Source of the DNA: Phycisphaerales bacterium
Lineage (GTDB): Bacteria; Planctomycetota; Phycisphaerae; UBA1845
Assembly: GCA_020852275.1 (NCBI GenBank)
Contig: JADZBE010000017.1
Location: 1-64,000 of the forward strand
Direction: 5' to 3'
DNA length: 64,000 bases
A program made the translations under genes and the position numbers. The notes under the pieces are model-generated. The model made no database searches, was not told the DNA's origin, and saw only the letters and a list, made by a program, of their open reading frames with translations. This document shows, in pieces, positions 25,122-33,160 of the stretch (position 1 is the stretch's first letter; every line of letters begins with the position of its first letter).

Positions 25122-25664
25122 ATGAACCGGCGGCTCATCATCGACGGCAACAACCTCCTGCACCTGATGCACGCCTACTCGATGGGGCGCCCGGTCGGGC
25201 GGCTGCACCTGGCGGGCATGATCGACCGCTACGCTCAGTCCACCAACCGGCAGGCGACGCTGGTCTTCGACGGTCCCCGGCCTCGGGGCGGCATCGCCAA
25301 GCAGTTCGACGCCCTGCAAAACGAAATCCTCTTCAGCGGACCCGTGACGGCGGACGACATCATCCTGCAGATCGTCGAGCGACTGCCGGATCCGTCCGGG
25401 GCGACCGTCATCTCCAGTGATCACGCGGTTCGCGACGGCGCCCGCCGGCGCAGGGTGGAGGTCGTCGGTTCGGAGGAGTTCGGCGGCGTGTTGCTCGCGG
25501 CGGCGTCCCCGCCTCGTTCATCGCCGACGAAGCCTATCCCGGCGCCCAAGCCGGTGTCTGAGGAGGAGAAGCCGCAGGCGTCGGACAAGGAGGAGGTGGA
25601 TCGGTGGCTGCGCGAGATGTGGGAAGGGGCGGATGACCTGCCGCCGGACTGGCAACTGGGCTGA
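25122..25664 (+). CDS. YacP-like NYN-domain RNase
   Basis: ATG 25122 starts a 180-residue protein. The NYN fold is marked by IIDGNNLLH at residues 5-13 (the catalytic aspartate is in IDGN), LVFDGPRP near 47, SSDHAVRDGARR near 102 and VVGSEEF. YacP/Rae1-type proteins are ribosome-associated or tRNA-acting RNases; the exact target here is unknown. The last 55 residues are a proline/glutamate-rich linker ending in an acidic helix (WLREMWEGADDLPPDW). It follows prfB on the same strand after 166 bp, so a translation-linked role is plausible but unproven. Confidence 0.85.
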   Translation: MNRRLIIDGNNLLHLMHAYSMGRPVGRLHLAGMIDRYAQSTNRQATLVFDGPRPRGGIAKQFDALQNEILFSGPVTADDIILQIVERLPDPSGATVISSDHAVRDGARRRRVEVVGSEEFGGVLLAAASPPRSSPTKPIPAPKPVSEEEKPQASDKEEVDRWLREMWEGADDLPPDWQLG

Positions 25665-25968
25665 CGCTGAATCCCTCAGCCGCTCCCCACTGTAAAAAGA
25701 CTGCGCTTCTTTCCGACAAGAGGATTGCGGGGGCGGCGTCTGATTTGTACAAGGGGAGTTGCGAGGGAGAGCCTCCCGACGAACCGTGTGCGGGGCGGAA
25801 GATCGAGGGTGCGGCGGCTGCCGGTCGATCGGGTCCGCCGGGAAGCGCGGCTCGGCAGGAGCCTCGTCCTCGCGAAGCTTCAGCAAGCACGTTGCCATGA
25901 TTTCAGCGGGGGTCGCACCGGTCGTGCTTGGCCACGGTTCGCGGTTTCCGAATCGTTCAGGATGCGGG
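25665..25968. other. gene-free stretch with a GGCTC..GAGCC hairpin repeat
   Basis: This 304-bp gap holds GGCTC-GGCAG-GAGCC at 25849-25863 inside GCGCGGCTCGGCAGGAGCCT. It looks like a short dispersed repeat, and both strands keep open frames across it. No gene is convincing. Confidence 0.5.
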
Positions 25969-28224
25969 ATGAGGCCAGAAACGGTCATTTGGATTTGGGC
26001 GGTTGCGCGCGGCGCGAGCTGCGCGTGCATCCCGTGCATCGGGGCAGCCGCACAGGCCTCTCAGCAGGCGCCGCCATCGGCGGTGGCCGCGGAGGCCCAG
26101 ACGCCGCCGCGCGCTTCGCAGATCGACGAGTTCAAGCGGAGCATTCTCGATCCCACCGCGGAACCTGCCGCGCGACGGACCGTCTCCAATCTGCTGATAC
26201 GCGTGGGAACCCCCGAGGCGTTTCGCGGAGCCTCGGAAATCCTCGATGCCGGCGCGCAGCCCGCCGCGCAGAAATCGCTGTGTGAAGCGATCCTCCAGAC
26301 CGCCTCGGAATCGCCCGAGCTTTTCGATCTTCCTGAGGCGGAGCTTCTCGTCGATCGCCTTTCCGTGTTGATCGGTCAGGACGACGGCGAGTTGCGCGCC
26401 CGGGCCGTGGCGGCGCTGTCCGCGCTCCCGCGCCGGCACGTCGTCGGAAAGATGCTCGCCGTCGCGGCGGACGCGGCCGTCCCGGAAAGCCGGCGCTTGG
26501 CCGCCATCGACGCGCTCGCCCGCCACGTGCATCTGCGCCTGGTCACCGGTCTGTTCATCCGGTTGCTCGACGACGCCTCCGCGAACATCTCCCAGCGATC
26601 GCTGTTGGCGCTGGCGCCCGTTTCGCGGACGCCCCTGGGCGCGCGGACGGAAGACTGGAAGGCCTGGTGGCGGACGCAGGAGAGCCTCAGCGAGCAGGAA
26701 TGGCTTGAAAGCCGGGTCGATTTGCTGAGCGCGCGCGAGCGCGCCCTCGACGCGCAGCGGATCGACCTGCAGTCCGCGCTCGACCGGCAGGGCGCGGCGC
26801 TGAACACGCGCATCGCCGACCTGCAGAGCGACCTGCTGCTGGCGCTGCCGGAGCAGGACCGCGAGGCGAAGCTGGTGACCTGGCTGTCCGACCCCATGCC
26901 GGCGATCTGTGGCGGAGCGATGCAGCTTGTGCTTCGTCGGATCAGCGACGCCAGCGGCGCGCCGCCGGAATCCGTTCGCGCCGCGGTGGTCAAGAACGTC
27001 GAGCACCTCGCCCCCGAAGTGCGCCGCCGCGCGTTGCAGGTGATCGGCGCGATCAAGGATCCGGCCGACGCGGCGCTGGTGCACGACCGCCTCGGACGCG
27101 AGACGGATCCGATGGTTCGTCAGACCGCGCTCACCGTGCTGGGTCAGCTCAAGAGCACCGGCTCGCTGGCGATGCTCCTGGCGGAGATCGGCAATCCCCA
27201 GGCGCCGGCGGAATGCGTCGCGGCCGCGGCGCGGGCGGTGGCGGAGATTGCCCTGAGCCGACCGGAGATGAAGCCGGCGGATTGGGATCCAGCGGCGGCG
27301 GCGTTGAAGGACCGCCTTGGGAAGCTCGGCGAAAGCGGCAACGGGCTGCGCGCCGCCGTTGTCGAGGCCATGGCGGCGCTGGCGCATCCAGCGCTGGAAG
27401 GGGATCTGCTGGCGGAGGTAGATCGGGCCGAGCCGGCCGTCCAGCGAGCGGCCATTCGCGGTCTGGTCAGGCTGCGAAACGTCACGAAGCTGGCGAGGAT
27501 TCGTGCGCTGACGGGGGCGGCCGACGCGCCGGTGCGGCAGACGGCGTGTGAGGCGCTGGGTCAGATCGGCGGCGAGGACGCGGACATCGAGACGCTCCTG
27601 CAGCGCGTCAAGCCGGGCGCGGAATCGCAGGCGCCGGTGCGCGACACAGCGTGGATCGCGATGAAATCGCTTCTGTCAAGGCACACCGTCGAGCAGCAGT
27701 GGGCGTGGCTGGACCGGCTTTCCGACGCGCCCGCGCTTCAGGTCGAGTACCTCACGGAGCTGACTTCCGATCACGCGCCTTCGCGGCTGGATGCGGCGCA
27801 ACTGCTGATCGCGCGCGAGCGGCTGGGCGCGGCGCTGGTCGCTGGCGGGCGCTGGAACGACGCGGTCGATCCGCTGCAGAAGGTGTTCGAGCAGCTCGCC
27901 ACGCAAAAGGATGCGCGGGCGCTGGAGGCCGGCTTGAAAGTGGTGGATGCGATGCTCCGCGCGGACGATCCGTCCGGCTTGGCCGTGTGGGTTCCGCGGA
28001 TCGCCTCGCTGGGACCGGACGCGCAGACGCAAGTCGCCGCGCGGATCGAAGCGTATCTCAACAGCGATGAGGTTCGAGCCAAGTCCGAGCGCCGCGCGGC
28101 CGTGGCGCGCCACATCGAGAACATCCCCAAGGACGGACTGGGCGAAGGGTGGAAGCGGCTGATGGACGCGCTGAAGGAGCCGGCGAAGCCGACGCCCGGT
28201 CAGTTGTCCTCCACAGGCCCGTGA
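25969..28224 (+). CDS. HEAT-repeat protein, probably exported
   Basis: The ATG at 25969 is chosen from several in-frame starts because a short hydrophobic stretch (VIWIWAVARGASCACIPCIGAAA) follows it like a signal peptide, giving 751 residues. Most of the protein is helical. Degenerate HEAT-like units recur from residue 100 onwards, such as RARAVAALSALP, RRALQVIGAIKDPADAALV, RQTALTVLGQLKSTG and RQTACEALGQIGGED. A coiled-coil-like stretch lies at about 265-310. HEAT arrays serve as protein-binding scaffolds. No enzyme domain is visible, and the function is unknown. Confidence 0.75.
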   Translation: MRPETVIWIWAVARGASCACIPCIGAAAQASQQAPPSAVAAEAQTPPRASQIDEFKRSILDPTAEPAARRTVSNLLIRVGTPEAFRGASEILDAGAQPAAQKSLCEAILQTASESPELFDLPEAELLVDRLSVLIGQDDGELRARAVAALSALPRRHVVGKMLAVAADAAVPESRRLAAIDALARHVHLRLVTGLFIRLLDDASANISQRSLLALAPVSRTPLGARTEDWKAWWRTQESLSEQEWLESRVDLLSARERALDAQRIDLQSALDRQGAALNTRIADLQSDLLLALPEQDREAKLVTWLSDPMPAICGGAMQLVLRRISDASGAPPESVRAAVVKNVEHLAPEVRRRALQVIGAIKDPADAALVHDRLGRETDPMVRQTALTVLGQLKSTGSLAMLLAEIGNPQAPAECVAAAARAVAEIALSRPEMKPADWDPAAAALKDRLGKLGESGNGLRAAVVEAMAALAHPALEGDLLAEVDRAEPAVQRAAIRGLVRLRNVTKLARIRALTGAADAPVRQTACEALGQIGGEDADIETLLQRVKPGAESQAPVRDTAWIAMKSLLSRHTVEQQWAWLDRLSDAPALQVEYLTELTSDHAPSRLDAAQLLIARERLGAALVAGGRWNDAVDPLQKVFEQLATQKDARALEAGLKVVDAMLRADDPSGLAVWVPRIASLGPDAQTQVAARIEAYLNSDEVRAKSERRAAVARHIENIPKDGLGEGWKRLMDALKEPAKPTPGQLSSTGP

Positions 28225-28417
28225 TCGCCGCATCCTGAGTTTCAGATCGACTCCGATTAGGAATCCTCGCGGACGCTTGGGTTTTGGGGTCGCCTTGCAG
28301 AGTCGATGGATGCTCTCGAACCCCGGACGGGCGCCCGAGAAACGCCCAGCACTCTCGGTGCTGCTTGCCCTGCGGTCGTGAACCTGGGGTTCCGCAGAGC
28401 TTGGGATCGCGCGCCGC

Positions 28418-28852
28418 TCACGACGCCAGCGCGAGCCCCACTTCCAGCCCCCAGCTCGTCGTGCCGGGGTTGGTCCACTCGACCTTGACCGAGTCCCCCT
28501 GCTGGAAAGTCCACGGCGACGGCTCCGTCAGCGCGTCCATGCGCTGGTTGACGTCCGTGCCCACGCCCACGCCCGTGATCGTTTGCAGCAGCGTGTTGTA
28601 CGCCGAGCCGCTTGCGCTGCTGACGCTGATCTTCATCGCCGCCGTGCCCAGGCCGCTGGAGAAGTGACAGCGCACGTACACCAGCCGGAACTTGCGGTCG
28701 AGCTTGAAGGTGTGGCTGATCGAGCCGTTGCCCGTGGCCTGCTTCGCCACGACCGCGCGGAGCGCCTGCGCCTCCTGCTCGGCCAGTTCCTCGACCTGCC
28801 GGTCCATCTGTGCCTGCGCCGCCGCAATCAACGTCGTCATGTCCGGTGCCAT
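28418..28852 (-). CDS. uncharacterised protein, possible phage-derived
   Basis: This 144-residue protein starts at ATG 28852, which follows GGGGGAG at 5 nt. A helical N-terminal third (QAQMDRQVEELAEQEAQAL) is followed by a beta-rich remainder with SISHTFKLDRKFRLVYVRCHF and GDSVKVEWTNPGTTSWGLEV. The shape, a coiled lead plus a beta-sandwich, would suit a virion or decoration protein, but I recognise no family. It is the last gene of the minus-strand accessory set. Confidence 0.6.
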   Translation of the reverse strand: MAPDMTTLIAAAQAQMDRQVEELAEQEAQALRAVVAKQATGNGSISHTFKLDRKFRLVYVRCHFSSGLGTAAMKISVSSASGSAYNTLLQTITGVGVGTDVNQRMDALTEPSPWTFQQGDSVKVEWTNPGTTSWGLEVGLALAS

Positions 28853-28904
28853 GCGTTCTCCCCCTGCTCATGTCGGTTCCGCCCGCGACGGTTCTCCATT
28901 TCGA

Positions 28905-28985
28905 GGGCTTCACAGGTCGAAGCCCGATTTCAGAACCCGAAGCGCCAGCGAGGGCGGCTCTAAGCGGACGATCACGGGCTTCGTG
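28905..28985. repeat. dispersed repeat with CCCGAAGCGCCAGCGAGGGCG
   Basis: The core word AACCCGAAGCGCCAGCGAGGGCG sits beside GAGGGCTTCACAGGTCGAAGCCCG. The same core, as AACTCGTAGCGCCAGCGAGGGCG, is found at about 63223-63245, and a related hairpin lies at 54676-54706. Confidence 0.7.
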
Positions 28986-29038
28986 TTCGTGGATCGAGAC
29001 GATTCAGCGGTGAGCGGCGTGGCCTCGTCGCCCTCCCA

Positions 29039-29407
29039 TCACGCCGCCGCCGCGTCCACCTCGTCCACGATCGCGTCCGCCAGCGTGTCGCCCTCGGGGA
29101 TCTGCAGGCGAAACGGGACGCCGATCAGCGCGGGCCGCCCGGTGTTCAGGTTCGGAAACGTCACCAGCGAGTCTCCGAGAAACAGCACGCGCTTCAGCGT
29201 GCGATTGCGTTTCTCTCCGCTCGCCCGGTAGCGGATGAGGAGGTCGATCTCCTCGGCCATTTCGAGCAGCGTTTCCGCGACGCTGCCGTGCCAGGCGTAC
29301 ACGACGCCGGTTGCGCGGTGCAGCCCGCGCTCGTACTCGCCCAGCGGGCAGTTCGTCCCGTCGCCGCCGTCGCAGCGCACCGGCTCGACCCCGGGCCGGT
29401 ACACCAC
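29039..29407 (-). CDS. uncharacterised protein, possible phage structural protein
   Basis: A GTG at 29407 starts a 122-residue product, with GAGGGG about 9 nt upstream. The frame continues upstream for about 18 codons to a stop without another good start. Features include PVRCDGGDGTNCPLGEYERGL, a helix with AETLLEMAEEIDLLIRYRA, and RVLFLGDSLVTFPNL. I do not recognise a family. It lies 88 bp after the paralogous protein gene on the same strand. The sequence reads as truly coding because neighbouring frames lack comparable structure. Confidence 0.5.
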   Translation of the reverse strand: MVYRPGVEPVRCDGGDGTNCPLGEYERGLHRATGVVYAWHGSVAETLLEMAEEIDLLIRYRASGEKRNRTLKRVLFLGDSLVTFPNLNTGRPALIGVPFRLQIPEGDTLADAIVDEVDAAAA

Positions 29408-29494
29408 GCTGTGCGCCCCCTCGATCGCCGTCTCGGTGAACGGCGTTGCGCGCTACGTCGCGCCGCTTGACGTGGGATCTCTTCGGGGAACGGA

Positions 29495-30157
29495 CTACGC
29501 TCCAATCGTCGCCGTCGCGGTCTGGCTCCAGGGGCCGGGCTGACCTTTGGTGTTGATCCAGCGGAGCATGTAGTGCGCGGGCTGGCCGCCGTGGTCGAGT
29601 TCATACACGGCGAGGTAGGGACTGCGCGTGTCGGTGGCGAGGAAGGCGAGTTCGGAAACGTCCTTCGGCGGCGGGCCGCCGGTTTTCGTCCAGATTTCGA
29701 CGGCGGACGCGCCGCGCGGCTTGCGCCTGCTGGTCGGCGTGGTCTCATCGGCGAAGTGGAGGGTGTGCTGGAGGCGCTGGCGGGTATCGATCTGGACCAC
29801 CGGGCGGGTGGCGGGCACGGGCACGGGCGTGGGGCTGCGGTCGAGGACGGTGAGGCGCAGGGCGGCGCGTTCCGCGTCCTCCACGTCGGGTGAGGCCTGC
29901 AGGCGCTGCGCCAGCGCGCGGATCTGCGTTTCCAGCCCCGCGCGCGCCGCGTCCTTGTTCTGCGTCGCGGCCCGCGCCGCGGCCTGCGCGGCGACGTGTG
30001 CCGCGTATTGCGCGTCCCACACCGCCGCCAGCGAGTTGGGCACGATCAGGTCCCCGAGCGTCAGGCCCAGTTGCGGGCGGTGACCGGTGGCGTACGCCAG
30101 GAAGTTCTTCTGCCAGGCGTCGAAGTCGGAATCAGATGCGGGAAGGTAGGATGGCAT
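29495..30157 (-). CDS. paralogous accessory protein, copy 2 (PxYxP...YMLRW family)
   Basis: The ATG at 30157 (MPSYLPASDSDFDAW) starts 220 residues and matches the start of its paralogue at 32467. An N-terminal helical domain (about 1-115) has FDAWxxNFxxY and an alanine-rich helix. A short linker contains SPTPVPVPATRPVV. The C-terminal half (about 125-220) has the pattern of a fibronectin-III-like beta-sandwich, ending in AHYMLRWINTKGQPGPWSQTATATIGA-type strands. The two intact copies align along their whole length. Function unknown. A third copy survives only as a C-terminal piece at 30889-31015. Confidence 0.75.
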   Translation of the reverse strand: MPSYLPASDSDFDAWQKNFLAYATGHRPQLGLTLGDLIVPNSLAAVWDAQYAAHVAAQAAARAATQNKDAARAGLETQIRALAQRLQASPDVEDAERAALRLTVLDRSPTPVPVPATRPVVQIDTRQRLQHTLHFADETTPTSRRKPRGASAVEIWTKTGGPPPKDVSELAFLATDTRSPYLAVYELDHGGQPAHYMLRWINTKGQPGPWSQTATATIGA

Positions 30158-30340
30158 TTTGTTATCGGCGATTGTCTGCAGGGCCCGGCCCTTCACCAGT
30201 TGCTGCCGCCGTCCCATCCTCCTGCCGAGTGGGCCTCAGCAGAATTGATCCGAGGTCGCTGCTCCTCGGCCCGAGCCAAAGAATCGGCACGGTTTCATCG
30301 ATCCGTTGGAACATTTCATTGATCCTACACGACGACGGGA

Positions 30341-30643
30341 CTAATCCCCTGCCATCTCTTTGGCGTTGTGCCAACCTTCCTTATACGCCGCGATGCATGC
30401 CAGCTCGTAATCGGTGTATGACGGACCAAGCAACTCCAAGAGGAGGGGCTTGGTGGGTGGATCGTATTCCGGATAGTCTTCTTGTCCCTTGTTGTGGTAA
30501 TACTCTTCGGCTTCGCTCAACGTCATGCGACTGCTCCCTTTCACAGCGAAAACAACATGGATCGAACGGGTTTCCTTCCCGCAGTGCCGACAGAATCTCC
30601 CCGGCCTAATCCGCATTCCGTGGGCTTCACAGACGCGGATCAT
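30341..30643 (-). CDS. small zinc-finger protein, overlaps the upstream zinc-ribbon gene
   Basis: This 100-residue product starts at ATG 30643, which overlaps the upstream stop as ATGA, so the two are translationally coupled. The N-terminus has C-x2-H (CEAH) and then CRHC, a possible Cys3His zinc site. The rest is acidic and helical (LSEAEEYYHNKGQEDYPEY, then ELACIAAYKEGWHNAKEM). I do not recognise a family. The shared CRHCG word links it to its neighbour. Confidence 0.6.
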   Translation of the reverse strand: MIRVCEAHGMRIRPGRFCRHCGKETRSIHVVFAVKGSSRMTLSEAEEYYHNKGQEDYPEYDPPTKPLLLELLGPSYTDYELACIAAYKEGWHNAKEMAGD

Positions 30644-30852
30644 ACTGGCTGAAACTCGTGAGACATGTACACAGCGCATCGCGTTGCTTCCCCGGGTACG
30701 GCCCCGCAGTGGCGACAGACCACAGGGACCGTCGTGGAGATGAACTCGTGCGAACGATAGACCAAACACTGCGAAGGCTCGCCAGCGAGCGCGCCGCAGT
30801 GTCGGCAATATACTAAACTGCTTGACTCGCTGTATCTAAACGAAGTTTGCAT
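30640..30852 (-). CDS. tandem zinc-ribbon microprotein
   Basis: This 70-residue protein starts at ATG 30852, with GGAG about 9 nt upstream. It consists of two copies of one module, CRHCGAxxGExxxCxVYxSHEF, at about residues 16-37 and 49-70. Each offers CxxC, one further Cys and a His as zinc ligands. Its stop overlaps the start of the next gene by ATGA. Such duplicated ribbons usually bind nucleic acid or protein; no specific role is evident. Confidence 0.65.
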   Translation of the reverse strand: MQTSFRYSESSSLVYCRHCGALAGEPSQCLVYRSHEFISTTVPVVCRHCGAVPGEATRCAVYMSHEFQPV

Positions 30853-30888
30853 ATACAGGTTCTCCGCTCCGAGAGTCAAGTGGGCGCG

Positions 30889-31015
30889 TCAGGTCTGTGA
30901 CGCCCCGCTCGTCGCCGTCACCGTCTCGCTCCACGGGGCGGTCTCGCCGCGGGTGTTGACCCAGCGCAGCATGTAGTGCGCCGGCTTGGCCCCGTCGCTG
31001 CCGCGATAGCCCCGC
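30889..31015 (-). pseudogene. C-terminal fragment of a third paralogue
   Basis: The minus-strand reading DGAKPAHYMLRWVNTRGE followed by WSETVTATSGASQT matches the last 40 residues of the proteins at 29495-30157 and 31805-32467 and has its own TGA stop. Homology ends abruptly at about 31015, where unrelated sequence leading to the yidD gene begins. It therefore appears to be a truncated copy left by a rearrangement. Confidence 0.75.
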
Positions 31016-31094
31016 GGTCATCAGACGGCGTTCGCTCGACAGCATGAGTGACGAAAGAGGCCAACCGCAAACCCATGTGACTGTTTTGTGGCGG

Positions 31095-31370
31095 TCATGG
31101 GGAATCTGAGTATGGCCTGCGTGACCAGGGACCGCACGACGAGAGACGGCGGAGGCCTCGACAGACGCCGCTCAGGAACCCATACTTAATGATTGACTGC
31201 CGCATGAACGTCGAGCAACTGATCTCGTACCTGCAACGATCCCCGAGCCTGGGCGATATCCTGCGTTTATAGACGTCGAGAAGTGCTAACGATAACCCGG
31301 CGAGCGCCGCGGGCTTGCTCCTGCTGGACTCGCCCAAGTCGGATCGGATTGAGCTAGTGTTTCCGGACAT
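31095..31370 (-). CDS. yidD: YidD-family membrane protein insertion factor
   Basis: This 91-residue protein starts at ATG 31370, 17 nt inside the end of the upstream PH-like gene. The core LDVYKRRISPRLGDRCRYEISCS matches the YidD signature (ISP-x-LG, then C-x5-CS at residues 46-52), followed by IIKYGFLSGVCRGLRRL and a C-P motif. YidD is a small amphipathic protein at the inner membrane face that helps YidC insert proteins. Its usual home is rpmH-rnpA-yidD-yidC. Here it is in an accessory block instead, with an N-terminal extension of about 25 residues. Confidence 0.8.
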   Translation of the reverse strand: MSGNTSSIRSDLGESSRSKPAALAGLSLALLDVYKRRISPRLGDRCRYEISCSTFMRQSIIKYGFLSGVCRGLRRLSSCGPWSRRPYSDSP

Positions 31371-31734
31371 CTGTCATTGCCTGTTGGAGCATCGTCGTAG
31401 CGCGCTGCGCGTCGCTAGGCCTGCCGACTTGGAACACATTGTTTGCGGTGCCGGACGATACAACGACGGTGCCGACCTTGGAGAACAGGCACCCGCTGGA
31501 CGCCGTTTTAACCGACGAGATATGCTCCAGCGGAATAGCGACGGTGGCCACCTGCTTCCTGCTGACACATCCACCGGGCAACTCTACGGCACCGATCACC
31601 CGGGAGTCTGTAATCGTGATGAACGACTTCGTCCGGCTGAGGCAACCCTTGCCGCTCCCGTAGAAATATACGCGTTCTTCTGAAAGCAGCATGCTTGCGA
31701 TCTGGCTTGGGACTTGCGAACGAATGTCCTCCAT
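31354..31734 (-). CDS. bacterial PH-like domain protein
   Basis: This 126-residue protein has its start at ATG 31734 (AAAGGAA about 9 nt upstream). The strand order and motifs fit a bacterial PH-like fold: LLSEERVYFYGSG, then KSFITITDSRVIGAVEL, IPLEHISSVKTA, VGTVVVSSGTANNVFQV, and a closing helix SDAQRATTMLQQAM. Such domains occur in small proteins at membranes. Its 3' end overlaps the yidD homologue by 17 nt, so the two are translated together. Confidence 0.7.
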   Translation of the reverse strand: MEDIRSQVPSQIASMLLSEERVYFYGSGKGCLSRTKSFITITDSRVIGAVELPGGCVSRKQVATVAIPLEHISSVKTASSGCLFSKVGTVVVSSGTANNVFQVGRPSDAQRATTMLQQAMTDVRKH

Positions 31735-31804
31735 AGGTCCAATTCCTTTCGTTTGGTGTTAGCGAATGGGGAAACCGACTAATTCTATCCCGCCCTGCGA
31801 CAGC

Positions 31805-32467
31805 TTACGCCCCGATCGTCGCCGTGGCCGTTTCGCTCCACGGGCCGGGCTGGCCCTTGGTGTTGATCCAGCGCAGCATGTAGTGCGCTGGCTTGCCGCC
31901 GTCCGCGCCGTCGAACGTGGCCAGATACGGCGTGCGCGTGTCGGTGGCCAGGAACGAGAGCTGCGTGGCGTCCACCGGCGGCGGGCCGTCGATCTTGACC
32001 CAGATTTCCGCGGCGCTGACCCCGGCGGGTTTGCGCGTGCTGGTGGGCGTGGTCTCGTCGGCGAAGCTGAGGGTGTGCTGCAGGCGCTGCGACGTGTCCA
32101 CCTTGACCACCGGGCGCGTGGTGGGCACGGGCACGGGCGAGGGCGTGCGGTCGGGCACGGTGATGCCCAGCGCTGCGCGCTCTGCGTCGTCCACGGCGGA
32201 ACCGGCCTGCAACCGCTTCACCAGCGGACGGATCACGCCTTCGAGGTTGCCGCGCGCCGCGTCCTTGGCGTTGCGCGCCGCCACCGCCGCCGCCGACGCC
32301 GTGACGTGCGCCGGAAACGCCGTGTCCCACGTCGTCTTGGCCGTGGTGATCGGCGTCATGTCGCCCGCCACGAGGCCCAGCGCCGCGAGGTTGGCGTTGG
32401 CATAGGTGACGAAGTTGGCGACCCAGGCGTCGAAATCGCCGTCGGGCTGCGGGATGTAGTCAGGCAT
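31805..32467 (-). CDS. paralogous accessory protein, copy 1 (PxYxP...YMLRW family)
   Basis: This 220-residue protein starts at ATG 32467, 6 nt after AAGGAG. It aligns end to end with copy 2: PDYIPxxDxxFDAWVANFVTY, an alanine-rich helix, SPVPVPTTRPVV and a C-terminal beta-sandwich with PAHYMLRWINTKGQPGPW. It is the first gene of the minus-strand accessory set. The family is not one I can name. A structural or adhesive role is possible given the FN3-like end, but this is inference. Confidence 0.75.
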   Translation of the reverse strand: MPDYIPQPDGDFDAWVANFVTYANANLAALGLVAGDMTPITTAKTTWDTAFPAHVTASAAAVAARNAKDAARGNLEGVIRPLVKRLQAGSAVDDAERAALGITVPDRTPSPVPVPTTRPVVKVDTSQRLQHTLSFADETTPTSTRKPAGVSAAEIWVKIDGPPPVDATQLSFLATDTRTPYLATFDGADGGKPAHYMLRWINTKGQPGPWSETATATIGA

Positions 32468-32620
32468 CGGTGGCTCCTTGAATAGAACAGGGCAGGCGGG
32501 GTCCGGGGGTACGCTTCCGGCCCGGGAAAACGCCGTCTGCGAAGAGGCATCCTACGCGAAGGCGGCGCGAGAGGCAAGCGGGGAGCGGGGAGCGGGTGCG
32601 CGGGGACTCGGGGACTCGGG

Positions 32621-32708
32621 TATCGGGTAGTCGGGTTTCGGGTATCGGGTAGTCGGGCTTCGGGTATCGGGTAGTCGGGCTTCGGGTATCGGGTAGTCGG
32701 GTTTCGGG
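32621..32708. repeat. tandem repeat, 4 x 22 bp
   Basis: Four consecutive units of TATCGGGTAGTCGGGYTTCGGG lie at 32621, 32643, 32665 and 32687; only the Y position varies (T in the first and last, C in the middle two). It lies in the long gap upstream of paralogue copy 1. There are no spacers, so it is not a CRISPR array. Confidence 0.95.
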
Positions 32709-32931
32709 TAGCGCGTCGGGCGCAGCGATCTGCGATCGCGCCTCTCAACCGGCGATCCGCGACGATGACCCAGTCCGAGGGGATCTGATCCCGGCGCTGG
32801 AGCATGAGGGACGAAAAGAACTGGAACAGACCCGGGGGGGTTGATTCTCGCGGCCATGGACTGCTAAAATGCAGCCAGCGCCCTGGCTTGTACGCTCTGG
32901 GTGATCTGTTGTGAATACGGTTAAGGACTTC

Positions 32932-32993
32932 GGCGCCTCGATCCCGAGGGGCACGGCGCTTAACGGCGTCGGCGGGCGAGGCGCCCCTTTTTT
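32932..32993 (+). terminator. long-loop terminator or small structured RNA
   Basis: GGCGCCTCG (32932-32940) pairs perfectly with CGAGGCGCC (32977-32985), followed by CC and six T residues (32988-32993). The 36-nt interior is unusually long for a simple terminator and contains repeated CGGCG words, so this could be the 3' end of a small RNA. No plus-strand gene lies directly upstream. Confidence 0.5.
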
Positions 32994-33052
32994 GCGCCTG
33001 CCGCGTGCAACCGCCGCGACGCAATGACGCATCCCCTGCGACCCCCAAACCC

Positions 33053-33160
33053 GCACCTCTTAATCTGCGCCCTCTGCGCAATCTGCGGATCATCCTCCGC
33101 CGGGAACTTCGGCGCGGCCCGGACGAGAAAGATCATCCGCAGAGACACGCAAAGAGCGCC
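33053..33160. repeat. dispersed repeat with TCTGCGCAATCTGCGG
   Basis: The stretch contains TAATCTGCGCCCTCTGCGCAATCTGCGGATCATCC and an inverted-type match (GATCATCCGCAGAGACACGCAAAGAGCG). A related word, TCTGCGCAATCTGCGTCCTCTGCGG, lies at 37300-37324 beside the portal-gene fragment. Confidence 0.6.

Noticed and set aside
29194-29748. Minus-strand arginine/proline-rich frame between two accessory genes
   Set aside because: It overlaps two better-supported frames and has shadow-type composition.
32621-32708. CRISPR array
   Set aside because: The 22-bp units are directly contiguous with no unique spacers, and no cas genes are present.
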